Shown: positions 57,307 through 64,000 of the stretch, piece by piece | How the letters are laid out: each line of letters opens with the position of its first letter | Position numbering within the stretch: position 1 is the stretch's first letter | NCBI RefSeq assembly: GCF_902506375.1 | Contig: NZ_LR733284.1 | Coordinates: 2,276,992 to 2,340,991, forward strand | DNA length: 64,000 nucleotides | Reading direction: 5' to 3' | Source of the DNA: Microbacterium sp. 8M | Lineage (GTDB): Bacteria > Actinomycetota > Actinomycetes > Actinomycetales > Microbacteriaceae | Notes under the pieces: generated by a model | Told to the model about the DNA's origin: nothing | What the model saw: only the letters and a program-made list of their open reading frames with translations | The model's database searches: none | Translations under genes and position numbers: made by a program

Positions 57307-57890
57307 GGCTGCACCGTCGGGTCGAGGTCGACCGGGATGCTCTGCACGATGAGCTGCACCCGGCGCGCGGCCGGATCCCCCTCACCGGCGCGGCGGTACT
57401 TCTCGGTGAGGGCCTCCAGCTCGTCCTGGAACGCGGCGAGCTGCCCCGGGGTGACCGTGAGCAGCGCGTCGCCGAAGCCGAGCCGGTCGACCCACTCCAC
57501 GGGCCAGCCCGCCTCGGCGTCGAGCCACTGCTCCGCGCGCGCGGCGTACTGCCGCACGTAGTCGCGCCGCAGCCAGCCGAGGGCGGTCTGCGCGTCCTCG
57601 TCGTCCGCGAAGTCCGAGTTGCTCCACGAGTGATAGTCGGTGCTCGCCCGCCAGATCCGCCGCTTGCCCGCCCCGTCGCCGGTGTCTGCGACGAGTCCGA
57701 CGTCCTCGAGTGCGCGCAGGTGATAGCTGGTCGCCCCGCTGTTGGTGCTCAGGGCGGCGGCGAGCTCGGTCGCGGTCGCAGGGCCGTGCAGGCGCAGCCG
57801 GCCGAGGATGCGGGAGCGCAGCGGATGCGCCAGCACGCGCACGGCCCGTTCGTCCAGGCGCATTCCCACCGGCGCTTCAGTCTCGTCCAT
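57303..57890 (-). CDS. ArsR-like winged-helix regulator
   Basis: A 195-residue regulator with an ArsR/HTH_20-type DNA-binding domain: VRVLAHPLRSRILGRLRLHGPATATELAAALSTNSGATSYHLRALEDVGLV (in pieces, residues about 15-65), then an acidic/aromatic helical C-terminal part with no metal-binding Cys pair. ATG 57890 has GGGGG before it; GTG 57923 is a weaker alternative inside the palindrome. Followed by the MFS gene (4 bp overlap). Probably autoregulated through the upstream palindrome. Confidence 0.82.
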   Translation of the reverse strand: MDETEAPVGMRLDERAVRVLAHPLRSRILGRLRLHGPATATELAAALSTNSGATSYHLRALEDVGLVADTGDGAGKRRIWRASTDYHSWSNSDFADDEDAQTALGWLRRDYVRQYAARAEQWLDAEAGWPVEWVDRLGFGDALLTVTPGQLAAFQDELEALTEKYRRAGEGDPAARRVQLIVQSIPVDLDPTVQP

Positions 57891-57916
57891 GCCCCCAGGA
57901 TCACATGCACAGATTT

Positions 57917-57937
57917 TTTGCACAAGAGTTGTGCAAA
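57917..57937. promoter_or_regulatory. palindromic operator candidate TTTGCACAA-GAG-TTGTGCAAA
   Basis: A perfect 9-bp inverted repeat with 3-nt centre, flanked by weaker outer TGCA...TGCA symmetry. It lies 27 bp upstream of the regulator ATG and is far more AT-rich than its surroundings. Probable binding site of the regulator; it may also end the upstream MFS transcript. Confidence 0.6.
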
Positions 57938-57956
57938 GAAATCATGCACGCATGGG

Positions 57957-59234
57957 TCAACGAGCCTCCGCGTCGGACGCCGGCTGCGCAGCCGGGAGCC
58001 CGTTGGCCTCGGACGGGATACGGCGCTCCAGCGCGAGAGCTAGCACGCAGATGAGCAGGGCGCCCAGGACCATCGCCACGATGAACCACGCCTGACGCCC
58101 CTCCCCGAGCAGCAGGCCCGCCGCGATCGGGCCGGCGATGGCACCGCCCTGGAAGGCCGCGGCGTTGATCGCGTTGTAGCGTCCGCGGCTGCGGTCGGTC
58201 GCCAGATCGTTGTAGATCGCCGGCACCGTGGGCTGCAGCATGGTCTCCCCGAACGCGAAGACGCCCATGAACAGCAGCACCCCGACAGCCGCGGCGACCG
58301 ATCCCGGCAGCAGCCCGGTGAGTCCGAGGACGGCCCAGGACAGCGCCCAGGTCAGGGTCATGATCTGCATGACCCTGGTGCGCCGGCGCCCGCGGATGAG
58401 CCTCAGCACGGCGAACTGCAGCAGCACGATCACGGCTGTGTTCACCGCGAACGAGAATCCGATGATCTGCGTGGAGACGCCCGACACCTGGCGGGCGAAG
58501 GCGGGGAAGCCGCCCTCCATCTGGCCGTAGCCGATGAACACCGCGAGGAAGGTCAGCAGCGTCATCCACAGCACGGCCGGGCGGCGCAGGATCTGACGGT
58601 ACCCCTCGGCCGGCTCCTCGTGCGCCTCGGCGGGGTCTGCATGGGTGCGCACATGCCGCAGCGGCCCGAGCAGCAGCGCCATCGGGATGAGGGAGCACGC
58701 GGCGTCGATGAGGAAGATGGCGGTGAAGGTCTCCGGGCGGTGCACGTCGATGAAGAAGCCGCCCACGATGCCGCCGACGCCGATGCCGAGGTTGATCAGG
58801 GCGAAGTTCACACCGAAGTACTGCTGACGGAGATCCCCGTCGACGATCGCCGCGATCACCGCATTGAAGCCGGGCCAGGACACGCCGAAGTTCACGCCCA
58901 TCATCACCAGCCCGATCGCCGCGATGACCGGCGTCGTGGCGAAGGCCAGCAGGACGCAGCCCGCGATCATGGCCGTGAGCCCGGCCAGCAGCACCCGGCG
59001 GGCGCCGTAGCGGTCGATGAGCGTGCCTCCCGGGCCCGTCACGATGAGGCCGGTGACGGCGATGATGCTCATCAGCGCCCCGGACACGCTCAGGTCGAAC
59101 CCGCGCACCTCGTGCAGGTAGATGATCGTGAAAGGCAGAGTCAACCCGCGACCCAGCGTCTGGATCGCGACGGTGGACAGCAGCCAGCGCCCTTCCACGG
59201 GCAGAGCGGTCCAGAACGTTCGCATACCGGTCAC
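57957..59234 (-). CDS. MFS transporter (DHA-type)
   Basis: A 425-residue 12-helix transporter. GGTLIDRYGARRVLLAGL is the loop 2-3 signature. A long cytosolic loop lies near residues 195-215 (HADPAEAHEEPAEGYRQ). I chose GTG 59234 because a CAGACT box (one base off TAGACT) lies 6 nt upstream; ATG 59225 is an alternative three codons in. Same strand as the regulator-MFS pair but separated by the palindrome, so likely independent. Substrate unknown. Confidence 0.8.
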   Translation of the reverse strand: MTGMRTFWTALPVEGRWLLSTVAIQTLGRGLTLPFTIIYLHEVRGFDLSVSGALMSIIAVTGLIVTGPGGTLIDRYGARRVLLAGLTAMIAGCVLLAFATTPVIAAIGLVMMGVNFGVSWPGFNAVIAAIVDGDLRQQYFGVNFALINLGIGVGGIVGGFFIDVHRPETFTAIFLIDAACSLIPMALLLGPLRHVRTHADPAEAHEEPAEGYRQILRRPAVLWMTLLTFLAVFIGYGQMEGGFPAFARQVSGVSTQIIGFSFAVNTAVIVLLQFAVLRLIRGRRRTRVMQIMTLTWALSWAVLGLTGLLPGSVAAAVGVLLFMGVFAFGETMLQPTVPAIYNDLATDRSRGRYNAINAAAFQGGAIAGPIAAGLLLGEGRQAWFIVAMVLGALLICVLALALERRIPSEANGLPAAQPASDAEAR

Positions 59235-59322
59235 CGCACAAGTCTGCCGGAGGCCACCGACACTCCCGTCGCCTGCCGCGTGTCGCGAGCGTGGACGGCG
59301 GCGACGCGACGCCGGGCCGAGG

Positions 59323-60528
59323 TCAGCGGACGGCGGCCGCGACTCGTGCGAACGCCTGCGCGAGGTCGCCGATGAGGTCCTCCGGGTCTTCGAGTCCGAT
59401 CGACAGCCGCACGATGTCCGCCCCAGGGCGCGCCTCCGCCGCCACCGGCCGGTGCGTCAGCGCTGCGGGGTGCTGCACGAGCGAGTCCACGCCGCCGAGC
59501 GACACGGCGTGGGTGAACAGCCGCACGGATCCGGTGAGCGCCTCCGCAGCCGCGTAGCCGTCGCGCAGCCGGGCCGCGATCATCGCACCGCCGCCGCGCA
59601 TCTGGCGCGGGATGAGGCCCCGATCGTCGCCGATCCCGGGATAGAACACCTCGGCGACGGCCGGGTGCTCGGCGAGCCACGCCACGACCCGCTCCGCCGA
59701 GCGCTGCTGACGCTCCATCCGCACCGGCAGGGTGGCCAGCCCGCGGTGCAGCAGGTAGGCGCCGAGGGGGTGCAGCAGCGCTCCGGTGATCGCCCGCACG
59801 CGCCGCAGCGCCTGCGCGGTGTGCTCCGAGCACGCGATGACGCCGGCGATCACGTCACCGTGCCCGCCGATGTACTTCGTCGCGCTGTGCAGCGACATCG
59901 CCGCTCCGAGATCCAGCGGGTTCTGCAGCAGCGGCGTGGCGAAGGTGTTGTCCACGAGCACCGGGACCCCGCCGGACTGCGCGACGACTGCGGCGATGTC
60001 GACGAGGTCGAGCGTCGGGTTGCCCGGGGTCTCCACGACGATGAGGCCGGTGTCCTCGCGCAGGTGCGCGCGCACCTCGTCCTCGGTGCAGAAGGTCGTC
60101 TCGGCTCCCAGCAGGCCGGAGTCGAGCAGGTGGTCGGTGCCGCCGTAGAGCGGCCGCACCGCGACGATGTGGCGCTTGCCGGACCCGGTCGTGTGCGACA
60201 GGATCGCCGCGGTCATCGCCGCCATGCCGCTGGAGAACGCGACCGCCGCCTCGGCGTGCTCCAGCTCGGCCAGCCCCTCCTCGAAGCGCGCGACCGTGGG
60301 GTTCCACAGCCGGGCGTACACGTTGCCGCCGTCGGGCAGGGGGTGCCCGCCGTTCGCCATCGACTCATAGGAGTCCCCGCCGTGCACGATGTCCGGCAGC
60401 GGGTTCGTCGAGGAGAGGTCGATCGGAGCGGCGTGGACGCCCAGCGCGGCGAGGTCTGCGCGGCCGGCGTGCACCGCCACGGTCTCGGGGCGAAGGGGCG
60501 TCTCGTGCAGGGAGTCCTCGTCGATCAT
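59323..60528 (-). CDS. PLP-dependent trans-sulfuration enzyme (cystathionine/methionine gamma-lyase family)
   Basis: A 401-residue Cys/Met metabolism PLP enzyme. YARLWNPTVARFEEGLA and FSSGMAAMTAAIL form the cofactor site; LVDNTFATPLLQNPLDLGA and SATKYIGGHGDVI contain the PLP-binding Lys in SATKYIGGH. The family includes cystathionine gamma-synthase, cystathionine gamma-lyase and methionine gamma-lyase; the sequence does not decide. Divergent from an Lrp-type gene that probably regulates it. ATG 60528 is preceded by GATCCT-GGATCC, a weak leaderless arrangement. Confidence 0.86.
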   Translation of the reverse strand: MIDEDSLHETPLRPETVAVHAGRADLAALGVHAAPIDLSSTNPLPDIVHGGDSYESMANGGHPLPDGGNVYARLWNPTVARFEEGLAELEHAEAAVAFSSGMAAMTAAILSHTTGSGKRHIVAVRPLYGGTDHLLDSGLLGAETTFCTEDEVRAHLREDTGLIVVETPGNPTLDLVDIAAVVAQSGGVPVLVDNTFATPLLQNPLDLGAAMSLHSATKYIGGHGDVIAGVIACSEHTAQALRRVRAITGALLHPLGAYLLHRGLATLPVRMERQQRSAERVVAWLAEHPAVAEVFYPGIGDDRGLIPRQMRGGGAMIAARLRDGYAAAEALTGSVRLFTHAVSLGGVDSLVQHPAALTHRPVAAEARPGADIVRLSIGLEDPEDLIGDLAQAFARVAAAVR

Positions 60529-60593
60529 GGATCCAGGATCCCGCTGCGCGCAGGTCTGTGCCAGCATCCTTGCTGCGATCACTCCTGTCGCGT

Positions 60594-60621
60594 GAGACGA
60601 TTGCGCTGAGAGCAACATCTC
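60594..60621. promoter_or_regulatory. Lrp-type operator candidate in divergent region
   Basis: TTGC (60601-60604) and GCAA (60612-60615) form an inverted pair with 7-nt centre, extended outward by GAGA and TCTC. Spacing and AT/GC pattern are like AsnC/Lrp sites; location between the PLP gene and the Lrp gene supports it. Confidence 0.4.
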
Positions 60622-60641
60622 GCCGCGGAGAGGAGCGGATC

Positions 60642-61139
60642 TTGGCCGCCGGACAGCAGCACGTCGACGCGCTCGACCTGCGCATCATCGCCGCTCTCTC
60701 CGAGCATCCCGATGCGCCGATCAAGGAGCTGGCAGCCGCGCTCGGCATCCCCGCCTCCACCTGCGCGTTCCGCCTGCGCTCGCTGCGGGCGCGCGGCGTG
60801 ATCCTCGGCATGCGCCTGCTCGTCGATCCCGCAGCCCTGGGTCGCCCGGTGCAGGCGGTGATCCGCGTGCGCCTCGGCAATCACAGCAAGGCGGGCGTCG
60901 AGACGCTGTTCGACGACCTCGCAGGCACCGAGGGCGTGCTGCAGGTCTTCCACATCGCCGGAGCCGACGACTTCCTCGTACACGTCGCGGTCGCCGATGC
61001 CACGGCCCTGCGCGACATCGTGCTGGAGCGCATCACCGTGCACGACGTGGTGCGCGCCACGGAGACGCAGCTCGTGTTCGAGCGCCGCGACGGAGCAGGC
61101 CTGTCGGCTGTACAACCCCGCGGACCTTCGGCACTCTGA
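60642..61139 (+). CDS. Lrp/AsnC family transcriptional regulator
   Basis: A 165-residue regulator. N-terminal HTH: VDALDLRIIAALSEHPDAPIKELAAALGIPASTCAFRLRSLRARGVI (in pieces), and a C-terminal RAM ligand domain (GAEGVLQVFHIAGADDFLVHVAV-like). TTG 60642 is preferred: AGAGGAG lies 7 nt upstream and the HTH starts properly after it. Divergent from the PLP gene; amino-acid-responsive control of that gene is likely. Confidence 0.86.
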   Translation: MAAGQQHVDALDLRIIAALSEHPDAPIKELAAALGIPASTCAFRLRSLRARGVILGMRLLVDPAALGRPVQAVIRVRLGNHSKAGVETLFDDLAGTEGVLQVFHIAGADDFLVHVAVADATALRDIVLERITVHDVVRATETQLVFERRDGAGLSAVQPRGPSAL

Positions 61140-61202
61140 GAACTGTCCCGGAACGACCCCGCATCCCGCGGCACCGCACGCGCATCGCAGAGAGGGCCTC
61201 GC

Positions 61203-63743
61203 ATGACCGCCTCCGAGCACACCCCTGCCGGCACCGCCCGTCCCCCGGCGTCCGAGCCGCGTCCGGCCCCGCAGTGGGCCCGCGCGGTGCTGTCGTACCT
61301 GCGTCGCAACCCGTTCGCTGCCGTGCTCGCGGTCGTGGTCGTCGCGACGGGCTTCCTCACCGGCACCTATTTCGGACGGTTCCCGCTCGAACTCGCGGCC
61401 GGGGAGAGCACCACCGTCGGGGCGGGTCTGTGGTGGACGCCGGTGACGGCGCTGCTGTTCCCCGATTCCGTGATCGGCGGTCTTCTCGCCCTCGCGCTGA
61501 TCCTCACGGCGGGCGCGTACGCCGAGCGCAAGCTCGGCACGCTGCGCGCCATCGGGGTGTTCTTCCTCACCGGCGTGCTCGGGATGGCGATCGGCCTCGG
61601 CGGGCAGGCCGTCCTGCTGTCCTGGGGGTCCCAGTGGGGCATGCTCGCGAGCTTCGACCTGGTCGCCGATCCCACCATCGGCACGGTCGGCCTGCTCATG
61701 ACGGCCAGCGCCTTCGCCCCGGCGCTGTGGCAGCGACGCATCCGCGTGGTCGGCTTCACCCTGCTGGTGATGTTCGCGCTGTACGCGGCGGACAGCGACA
61801 GCGTGTTCCGGCTCCTCTCCGGCGCACTCGGCCTGCTCCTCGGCGTCCTGCTCGCCCGCGGTGCCGTGCGCGCCTCCTGGCACCGCAGCTCGTACCGCGA
61901 GGTCCGCACCCTCGTCGCGGCGATCGTGGCGGCGACGGGCCTGGGTCCGTTCATCGTGCTGGTCTCCGGATCCTTGTACGCGCCGCTCGGCCTCGTCGTT
62001 TCCGGCTTCTCCCCCGTCGACGCGCAGCCCATGGACAAGAGCTGCGCCCAGGACTTCACCGCGGACTGCTCGCGTCAGGCGGCCGCTCTCCTGCAGTCCG
62101 GGCCCGGGCCGTTCCTGATCAGCCTCGTGCCGCTGCTGCTCACCCTGCTCGCCGCGTGGGGACTGCGCACCGGTCGCCGGGCGGCGTGGATCCTGGCGCT
62201 CGTCGTGAACGCGGTCATCGCCGTGCTCACCGCCACCGCCGTCGGCTTCAACGACCTGCTCGACGACAAGGCGCGCGGCAACCTGCTGATCGAGGACGGC
62301 ATCGCGATGATCCTCGCCGTGCTCGTGCCGATCGGGGTCATCGCCCTGCTGCTGATCACCCGGCGGCGCTTCCAGGTGACGGCGCCGCGTGCCGCCGTGC
62401 GACGGTTCGCGGTCACCACGATCGGAGCCTTCGCGGTGTGCGCGGGCATCTACGTGGTGATCGGCCTCATCGACGGCGACAACTACCTCGACGGTCAGCC
62501 CTCGGTCGGCGAACTCCTCGCCGACCTCGTGCGCCCGTTCGTGTCCCCCGGCCTGCTGCCCGCCATCGCCGATGCGGGGATCCCGGTCGATGGGGCGGCC
62601 CTGTTCGTCTATCAGTGGATCGGCGTGCCGTTCTGGATCGTCTTCGTCCTCGCCGCGATCCGGCTGTTCCGGGCCACGCAGGTCGGCAGCCACATCGTGG
62701 AAGAGGCGCAGTTCCGGGATCTGCTTCGCCGAGGCGGGGGCGGCACGCTCGGATTCATGGGCACCTGGTCCGGCAACACGCACTGGTTCACGCCCGACGG
62801 CCGCGGCGCGGTCGCGTACCGGGTGATCAACAAGGTCGCGCTGACGATGTCGGATCCGGTGTGCGCCCCGGGTGCGGAGCGCGAGACCATCGAGGGCTTC
62901 ATCGGCTACTGCGAGGAACAGGGGTGGGCGGCCTGCTTCTACAGCTTCCACGAGCGCTTCCTGCCGATCTTCCAGTCCTTCGGCTGGCAGTACATGTCCG
63001 TCGGTGAGGAGACCGTGATCGACCTCCCGGGCTTCGAGCTCACCGGCAAGGCATGGCAGAAGGTGCGGCAGCCGCTCAACCGCGGGGAGCGCGAGGGCAT
63101 CACCACTCTCTGGTCCACGTGGCACGACCTGCCGTCGCGCTACTCCCGGGAGATCACCGCCGTCAGCGAGGAGTGGGTGGCGCACAAGAAGCTCCCGGAG
63201 ATGGGCTTCACGCTCGGCGGCATGGAGGAGCTCAAGGATCCGGATGTCGGGATCTTCCTCGCGATCAACAAGGACGGCGGGATCGAGGCCACCACGAGCT
63301 GGCTGCCGAGCTGGACCGACGGGAAGATCACCGGCTGGACGATCGACTTCATGCGGCGCAGCGACGGATCCATGCCCGGCATCATGGAGTACGTCATCGC
63401 GTCGGCGGCGCTGCACATGAAGGAGCAGGGGGTGCAGGTGCTGAGCCTCTCCGGAGCCCCGCTGGCCACCAAGCCCGGCGAGGAGCCCACCGACCCGACC
63501 GTCATGGATCGGCTGCTGGGATGGCTGGGCGAGATGCTCGAGCCGGCGTACGGCTTCACGTCGCTGTTCCGCTTCAAGAGCAAGTTCAACCCGCGTTACG
63601 AGACGATCTACATGGCGTACGCGGACCCTGCCCAGCTTCCCAGGATCGGAATGGCGATCGGCAGCGCCTACCTTCCGGAGGCGACGCCCAAGGAATACCT
63701 CGCGCTGATGCAGACCATCACGAACCGCGGCGGAGACCGCTGA
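61203..63743 (+). CDS. MprF-like phosphatidylglycerol aminoacyltransferase with rhomboid-like N-terminus
   Basis: An 846-residue membrane protein. Residues about 30-500 hold ten or more helices, the first six resembling a rhomboid-type bundle without an obvious catalytic Ser-His pair. Residues about 515-840 are the LPG synthase C-terminal (DUF2156) aminoacyltransferase domain: TLGFMGTWSGNTHW, EGFIGYCEEQGWAACFYS, WQKVRQPLNRGEREG. Such enzymes attach an amino acid from tRNA to phosphatidylglycerol and raise resistance to cationic peptides. No LysRS domain is fused. GAGAGGG precedes the ATG. Confidence 0.86.
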   Translation: MTASEHTPAGTARPPASEPRPAPQWARAVLSYLRRNPFAAVLAVVVVATGFLTGTYFGRFPLELAAGESTTVGAGLWWTPVTALLFPDSVIGGLLALALILTAGAYAERKLGTLRAIGVFFLTGVLGMAIGLGGQAVLLSWGSQWGMLASFDLVADPTIGTVGLLMTASAFAPALWQRRIRVVGFTLLVMFALYAADSDSVFRLLSGALGLLLGVLLARGAVRASWHRSSYREVRTLVAAIVAATGLGPFIVLVSGSLYAPLGLVVSGFSPVDAQPMDKSCAQDFTADCSRQAAALLQSGPGPFLISLVPLLLTLLAAWGLRTGRRAAWILALVVNAVIAVLTATAVGFNDLLDDKARGNLLIEDGIAMILAVLVPIGVIALLLITRRRFQVTAPRAAVRRFAVTTIGAFAVCAGIYVVIGLIDGDNYLDGQPSVGELLADLVRPFVSPGLLPAIADAGIPVDGAALFVYQWIGVPFWIVFVLAAIRLFRATQVGSHIVEEAQFRDLLRRGGGGTLGFMGTWSGNTHWFTPDGRGAVAYRVINKVALTMSDPVCAPGAERETIEGFIGYCEEQGWAACFYSFHERFLPIFQSFGWQYMSVGEETVIDLPGFELTGKAWQKVRQPLNRGEREGITTLWSTWHDLPSRYSREITAVSEEWVAHKKLPEMGFTLGGMEELKDPDVGIFLAINKDGGIEATTSWLPSWTDGKITGWTIDFMRRSDGSMPGIMEYVIASAALHMKEQGVQVLSLSGAPLATKPGEEPTDPTVMDRLLGWLGEMLEPAYGFTSLFRFKSKFNPRYETIYMAYADPAQLPRIGMAIGSAYLPEATPKEYLALMQTITNRGGDR

Positions 63744-63830
63744 CGTCAGCGCGGCCCGCGCCACGCCGACGCTCCGGTTGCTCGGCCAATCTATGGAACT
63801 CTCAGGAACCACCCGTATTATTACGGAGTT

Positions 63831-63882
63831 GTAACACCCCTCCGCTCCCCCCGAACGCGGAGAAAGTCACACCCCCTCCGCT
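63831..63882 (+). repeat. direct repeat GTAACACCCCTCCGCT / GTCACACCCCCTCCGCT
   Basis: Two near-identical 16-17 bp copies at 63831-63846 and 63866-63882, 35 bp apart start to start, in the leader of the last gene. The GTAACA/GTCACA cores resemble half-sites reported for actinobacterial MtrA. Possible operator; weak. Confidence 0.4.
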
Positions 63883-63898
63883 GCCCGAGGAGCACATC

Positions 63899-64000
63899 AT
63901 CAGTTCGCGAGCCCCCGAGACCGAGCTCCCCTCTGCCCATTCCGCAGGTTCCCCCGCTGCGACCCCGGGCACCGCCGCGCCCCGTTCCCGTCGTGAGATG
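63899..64000 (+). CDS. N-terminus of an unidentified protein, cut by window edge; start appears to be ATC
   Basis: The frame reads SSRAPETELPSAHSAG then an Ala/Pro/Arg-rich stretch ending SRREM and runs off the edge. A GAGGAG ribosome site lies at 63887-63892, but the codons at the right distance are ATC (63896) and ATC (63899); I find no ATG, GTG or TTG in frame after the upstream promoter-like region. The polar, charged N-terminus would suit a cytosolic lead into a membrane helix, as in actinobacterial cell-wall enzymes. Product unknown. Confidence 0.4.
   Translation, partial: MSSRAPETELPSAHSAGSPAATPGTAAPRSRREM

Noticed and set aside
53299..57561. A 1,420-codon open frame on the plus strand
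   Set aside because: It runs antisense through the P-type ATPase, MFS and regulator genes, with Arg/His/Gly-rich low-complexity product. Long antisense frames are expected at about 70% G+C.
60529..60641. A SAM or other riboswitch before the PLP enzyme gene
   Set aside because: The gap is 113 bp, shared with a divergent gene, and holds only a short palindrome, not the multi-helix fold of a SAM riboswitch.
60579..63812. A 1,077-codon minus-strand frame
   Set aside because: Antisense to the Lrp and MprF-like genes; Gln/Glu/His/Arg-rich, no domain.

Overview
The window is about 70% G+C and densely packed with genes. Its content suggests a high-GC actinobacterium of the Micrococcales, most likely Microbacteriaceae and close to Microbacterium. 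This is inferred from GatCAB, EttA, a GlgE/GlgB glycogen locus, ClpS-DUF2017, a 13E12-type HNH protein and many TANNNT boxes placed 5-8 nt before start codons (leaderless transcription). I see no rRNA, IS element, prophage or CRISPR array. It reads as ordinary chromosome with a few accessory spots.

Layout. 1-8.8 kb: an MscS channel (5' end outside the window), truncated haemoglobin, an FAD dehydrogenase, a lipoprotein divergent from an XRE regulator, two acyl-CoA thioesterases, EttA. 8.9-16 kb: isocitrate lyase, an SSB paralogue, LysE and PAP2 membrane proteins, tRNA-Arg with an HNH gene remnant, oligoribonuclease, tRNA-His, and a translationally coupled set of GNAT-zincin fusion, ClpS and DUF2017. 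16-21.6 kb, minus strand: P-loop kinase, DinB, GatCAB. 21.7-27.5 kb: a polyamine-type ABC operon (ATPase, binding protein, two permeases) divergent from a GntR regulator and a soluble Cache protein. 27.5-34 kb: acyl-CoA ligase, DEAD-box helicase, FetB-like protein, 13E12 HNH protein with an imperfect SOS box. 34-38.7 kb, minus: LigA, MnmA, cysteine desulfurase. 38.7-47 kb: GlgX, GlgE, GlgB, then an ECF sigma factor coupled to a DUF4349 membrane protein, and tRNA-Glu. 47-60.5 kb: MBL hydrolase, cation antiporter, three tandem 48-bp repeats, PepN, YbaK-like deacylase, acyltransferase, P-type ATPase, an MFS exporter with its winged-helix regulator, a second MFS protein, and a PLP trans-sulfuration enzyme divergent from an Lrp regulator. 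60.6-64 kb: an MprF-like lipid aminoacyltransferase and the start of one more gene whose start codon appears to be ATC.

How genes work together. GlgE extends glucan with maltose-1-phosphate, GlgB branches it and GlgX debranches it. The cysteine desulfurase can supply sulfur to MnmA for tRNA thiolation. The GntR, Cache and Pot genes look like one sensing and uptake unit. The GNAT-zincin-ClpS cluster may connect protein N-termini to Clp proteolysis; this is inference. No clearly new defence or biosynthetic system is visible. The least-explained items are the GNAT-zincin fusion, the ECF-DUF4349 pair, the very high density of GGATCC, and several operator-like palindromes.
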